From: Phascolarctos cinereus
Taxonomy: Eukaryota > Chordata > Mammalia > Diprotodontia > Phascolarctidae
Direction: 5' to 3'
DNA: 64,000 nt
Assembly (NCBI RefSeq): GCF_002099425.1
Contig: NW_018344254.1
Location: forward strand, 1,651,001-1,715,000
The notes beneath the pieces are model-generated. The model searched no databases. It had not been told where the DNA came from and saw only the letters and a list, made by a program, of their open reading frames with translations. Positions 63,285 to 64,000 of this stretch are shown here, one piece after another; the first letter of the stretch is position 1, and the number at the start of each line of letters is the position of its first letter. A program made the position numbers and the translations under genes.

Positions 63285-63549
63285 TTACTCAGGACACACT
63301 TTTAAGTTTAATCTGATTTATTAGTATTTTCTCCATCACTTTCTCAAGTCTAGACAATCAACAAAACAATAAACCAAGCCCGGATTTGTAGCTTTTGCTG
63401 ATTCCCAAAGTGTAAATGCTCACACTGAAAAACTTAACAGTTGAGCTGGCTCCAGTAACACCCTGCCTACATCCCTTGGTTTGGAGGAGGAAAATACTTG
63501 GCAAATCCTTAAGTACCCTAGAAATGGAAGCTACCATTAGGTGATCACT
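63285..63549. other. Unresolved, perhaps an ancient repeat or CNE
   Basis: 'agtgtaaatgctcacactg' and 'gagctggctccagtaacac' ring of an old mammal-wide repeat whose name I cannot give. No coding content. Confidence 0.3.
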
Positions 63550-63715
63550 TACAGATAGAAGAAGCCATGCAACCCAACCCCATCAGTGCCTAGAGCAGGA
63601 AGCTGAGGCCCAAGGAGGGGGGATAGGCTTGCCCAATGTCATGCATAGTAAATCGCTCAATCAAGATTTTAATCCAGGTCATCTGACTTCATTCTTAATG
63701 CTTTTCCCACTACAC
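63550..63715 (-). mobile_element. MIR CORE-SINE, diverged
   Basis: 'gaagctgaggcccaagg', 'taggcttgcccaatgtc' and 'cttttcccactacacaatg'. Confidence 0.65.
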
Positions 63716-63724
63716 AATGTCCTT

Positions 63725-63905
63725 GGTTATAGGGTTGGAAGGGACTGCATGTAATCCAACCTGTTCCATAAGAAGAATCCACGTACAACTTACATCATCG
63801 TCCAGTTTCTGTTTGAAGACCTCCGTTGGGATTGAACTAGATTCCTCTTCAGAGCCTTAACAGACTCAGTTCCTGTGCTCATCAATCCCTTGATCAGTTT
63901 CTCAT
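63725..63905 (-). mobile_element. L3/CR1 terminal part
   Basis: 'ggttggaagggactgcatg', 'ccagtttctgtttgaagacc' and 'tccgttgggattgaac'. Confidence 0.7.
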
Positions 63906-64000
63906 CCCTGCAGGTGTTAGAACAAAGGTTTATGAACAAGGGATCCATTCACCAGTGGAGGTTGGGGTGAAGAAGGGGGACCCAATAGTTCTTTCTCTCA

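Noticed and set aside
1-64000. Endogenous retrovirus or LTR element
   Set aside because: I looked for paired LTRs, a primer-binding site and gag/pol motifs and found none that I could support.
1-64000. CRISPR array, operon or prokaryotic features
   Set aside because: The repeats are microsatellites, minisatellites and interspersed elements of a vertebrate genome. Nothing here is bacterial.

Overview
The window reads as marsupial nuclear DNA with no host gene that I can recognise. The main evidence is repeat content. There are many CORE-SINEs (MIR/Ther-1 and Mar-1 types), L2 and L3/CR1 LINE fragments, tRNA-headed SINEs with the head 'gggcagctaggtggc' (WSINE1/MAR type), and L1 3' ends and an L1 ORF1 of the kind typical of marsupials. 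Simple repeats are long, the interspersed fragments are old, and CpG is sparse. No open frame has the length, domain content or splice context of a conserved vertebrate gene. Longer open frames lie in simple repeats, in transposon antisense strands, or look like chance. I think an Australasian marsupial more likely than an opossum, from the WSINE-like SINEs, but this is weak. All family names come from pattern memory and no database was searched.

Layout. 1-8.6 kb: CORE-SINE and L2 pieces, an L1 3' end split by a SINE, and a CT-rich tract. 8.7-12.6 kb: an old L3/CR1 copy split by a 2.6 kb minus-strand L1-derived element. That element has a 5' end and an ORF1 fossil but no visible ORF2 (half-L1, HAL1-like). 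12.6-24.9 kb: an RTE-like 3' end, L3 and L2 copies, hAT-like remnants, a LINE C-terminus with a C2H2 zinc finger, and an unexplained open insert inside an L3 copy. 25-33 kb: L2/MIR mosaic, a Tc1-like transposase fossil and a 33-bp minisatellite. 33.4-36.3 kb: microsatellites, including about 33 GGAA units, and a 5'-truncated L1 with a perfect 17-bp target-site duplication. 38-47.3 kb: an RTE reverse-transcriptase fossil and a long L1 ORF2 copy holding two hAT elements and an L2 piece. 48-56 kb: a second 33-bp minisatellite, a Mar-1 with an internal duplication and a nested SINE, and a long L2 copy. 56.4-59.7 kb: a 3.4 kb minus-strand L1 from the middle of ORF2 to the 3' UTR. 60-64 kb: mixed old fragments and non-repeat stretches.

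The parts do not work together as an operon or gene system. What can be read is a layered insertion history: L1 and L3 copies were later entered by hAT elements, CORE-SINEs and tRNA-headed SINEs. Several non-repeat stretches could be conserved regulatory DNA, but that cannot be shown from one sequence. I found no convincing new biological system. The most unusual items are the HAL1-like element, the 33-bp minisatellite family in both orientations, the zinc-finger LINE end, the 66-bp hAT miniature element with exact 8-bp duplications, and the unexplained open insert near 21.9 kb.
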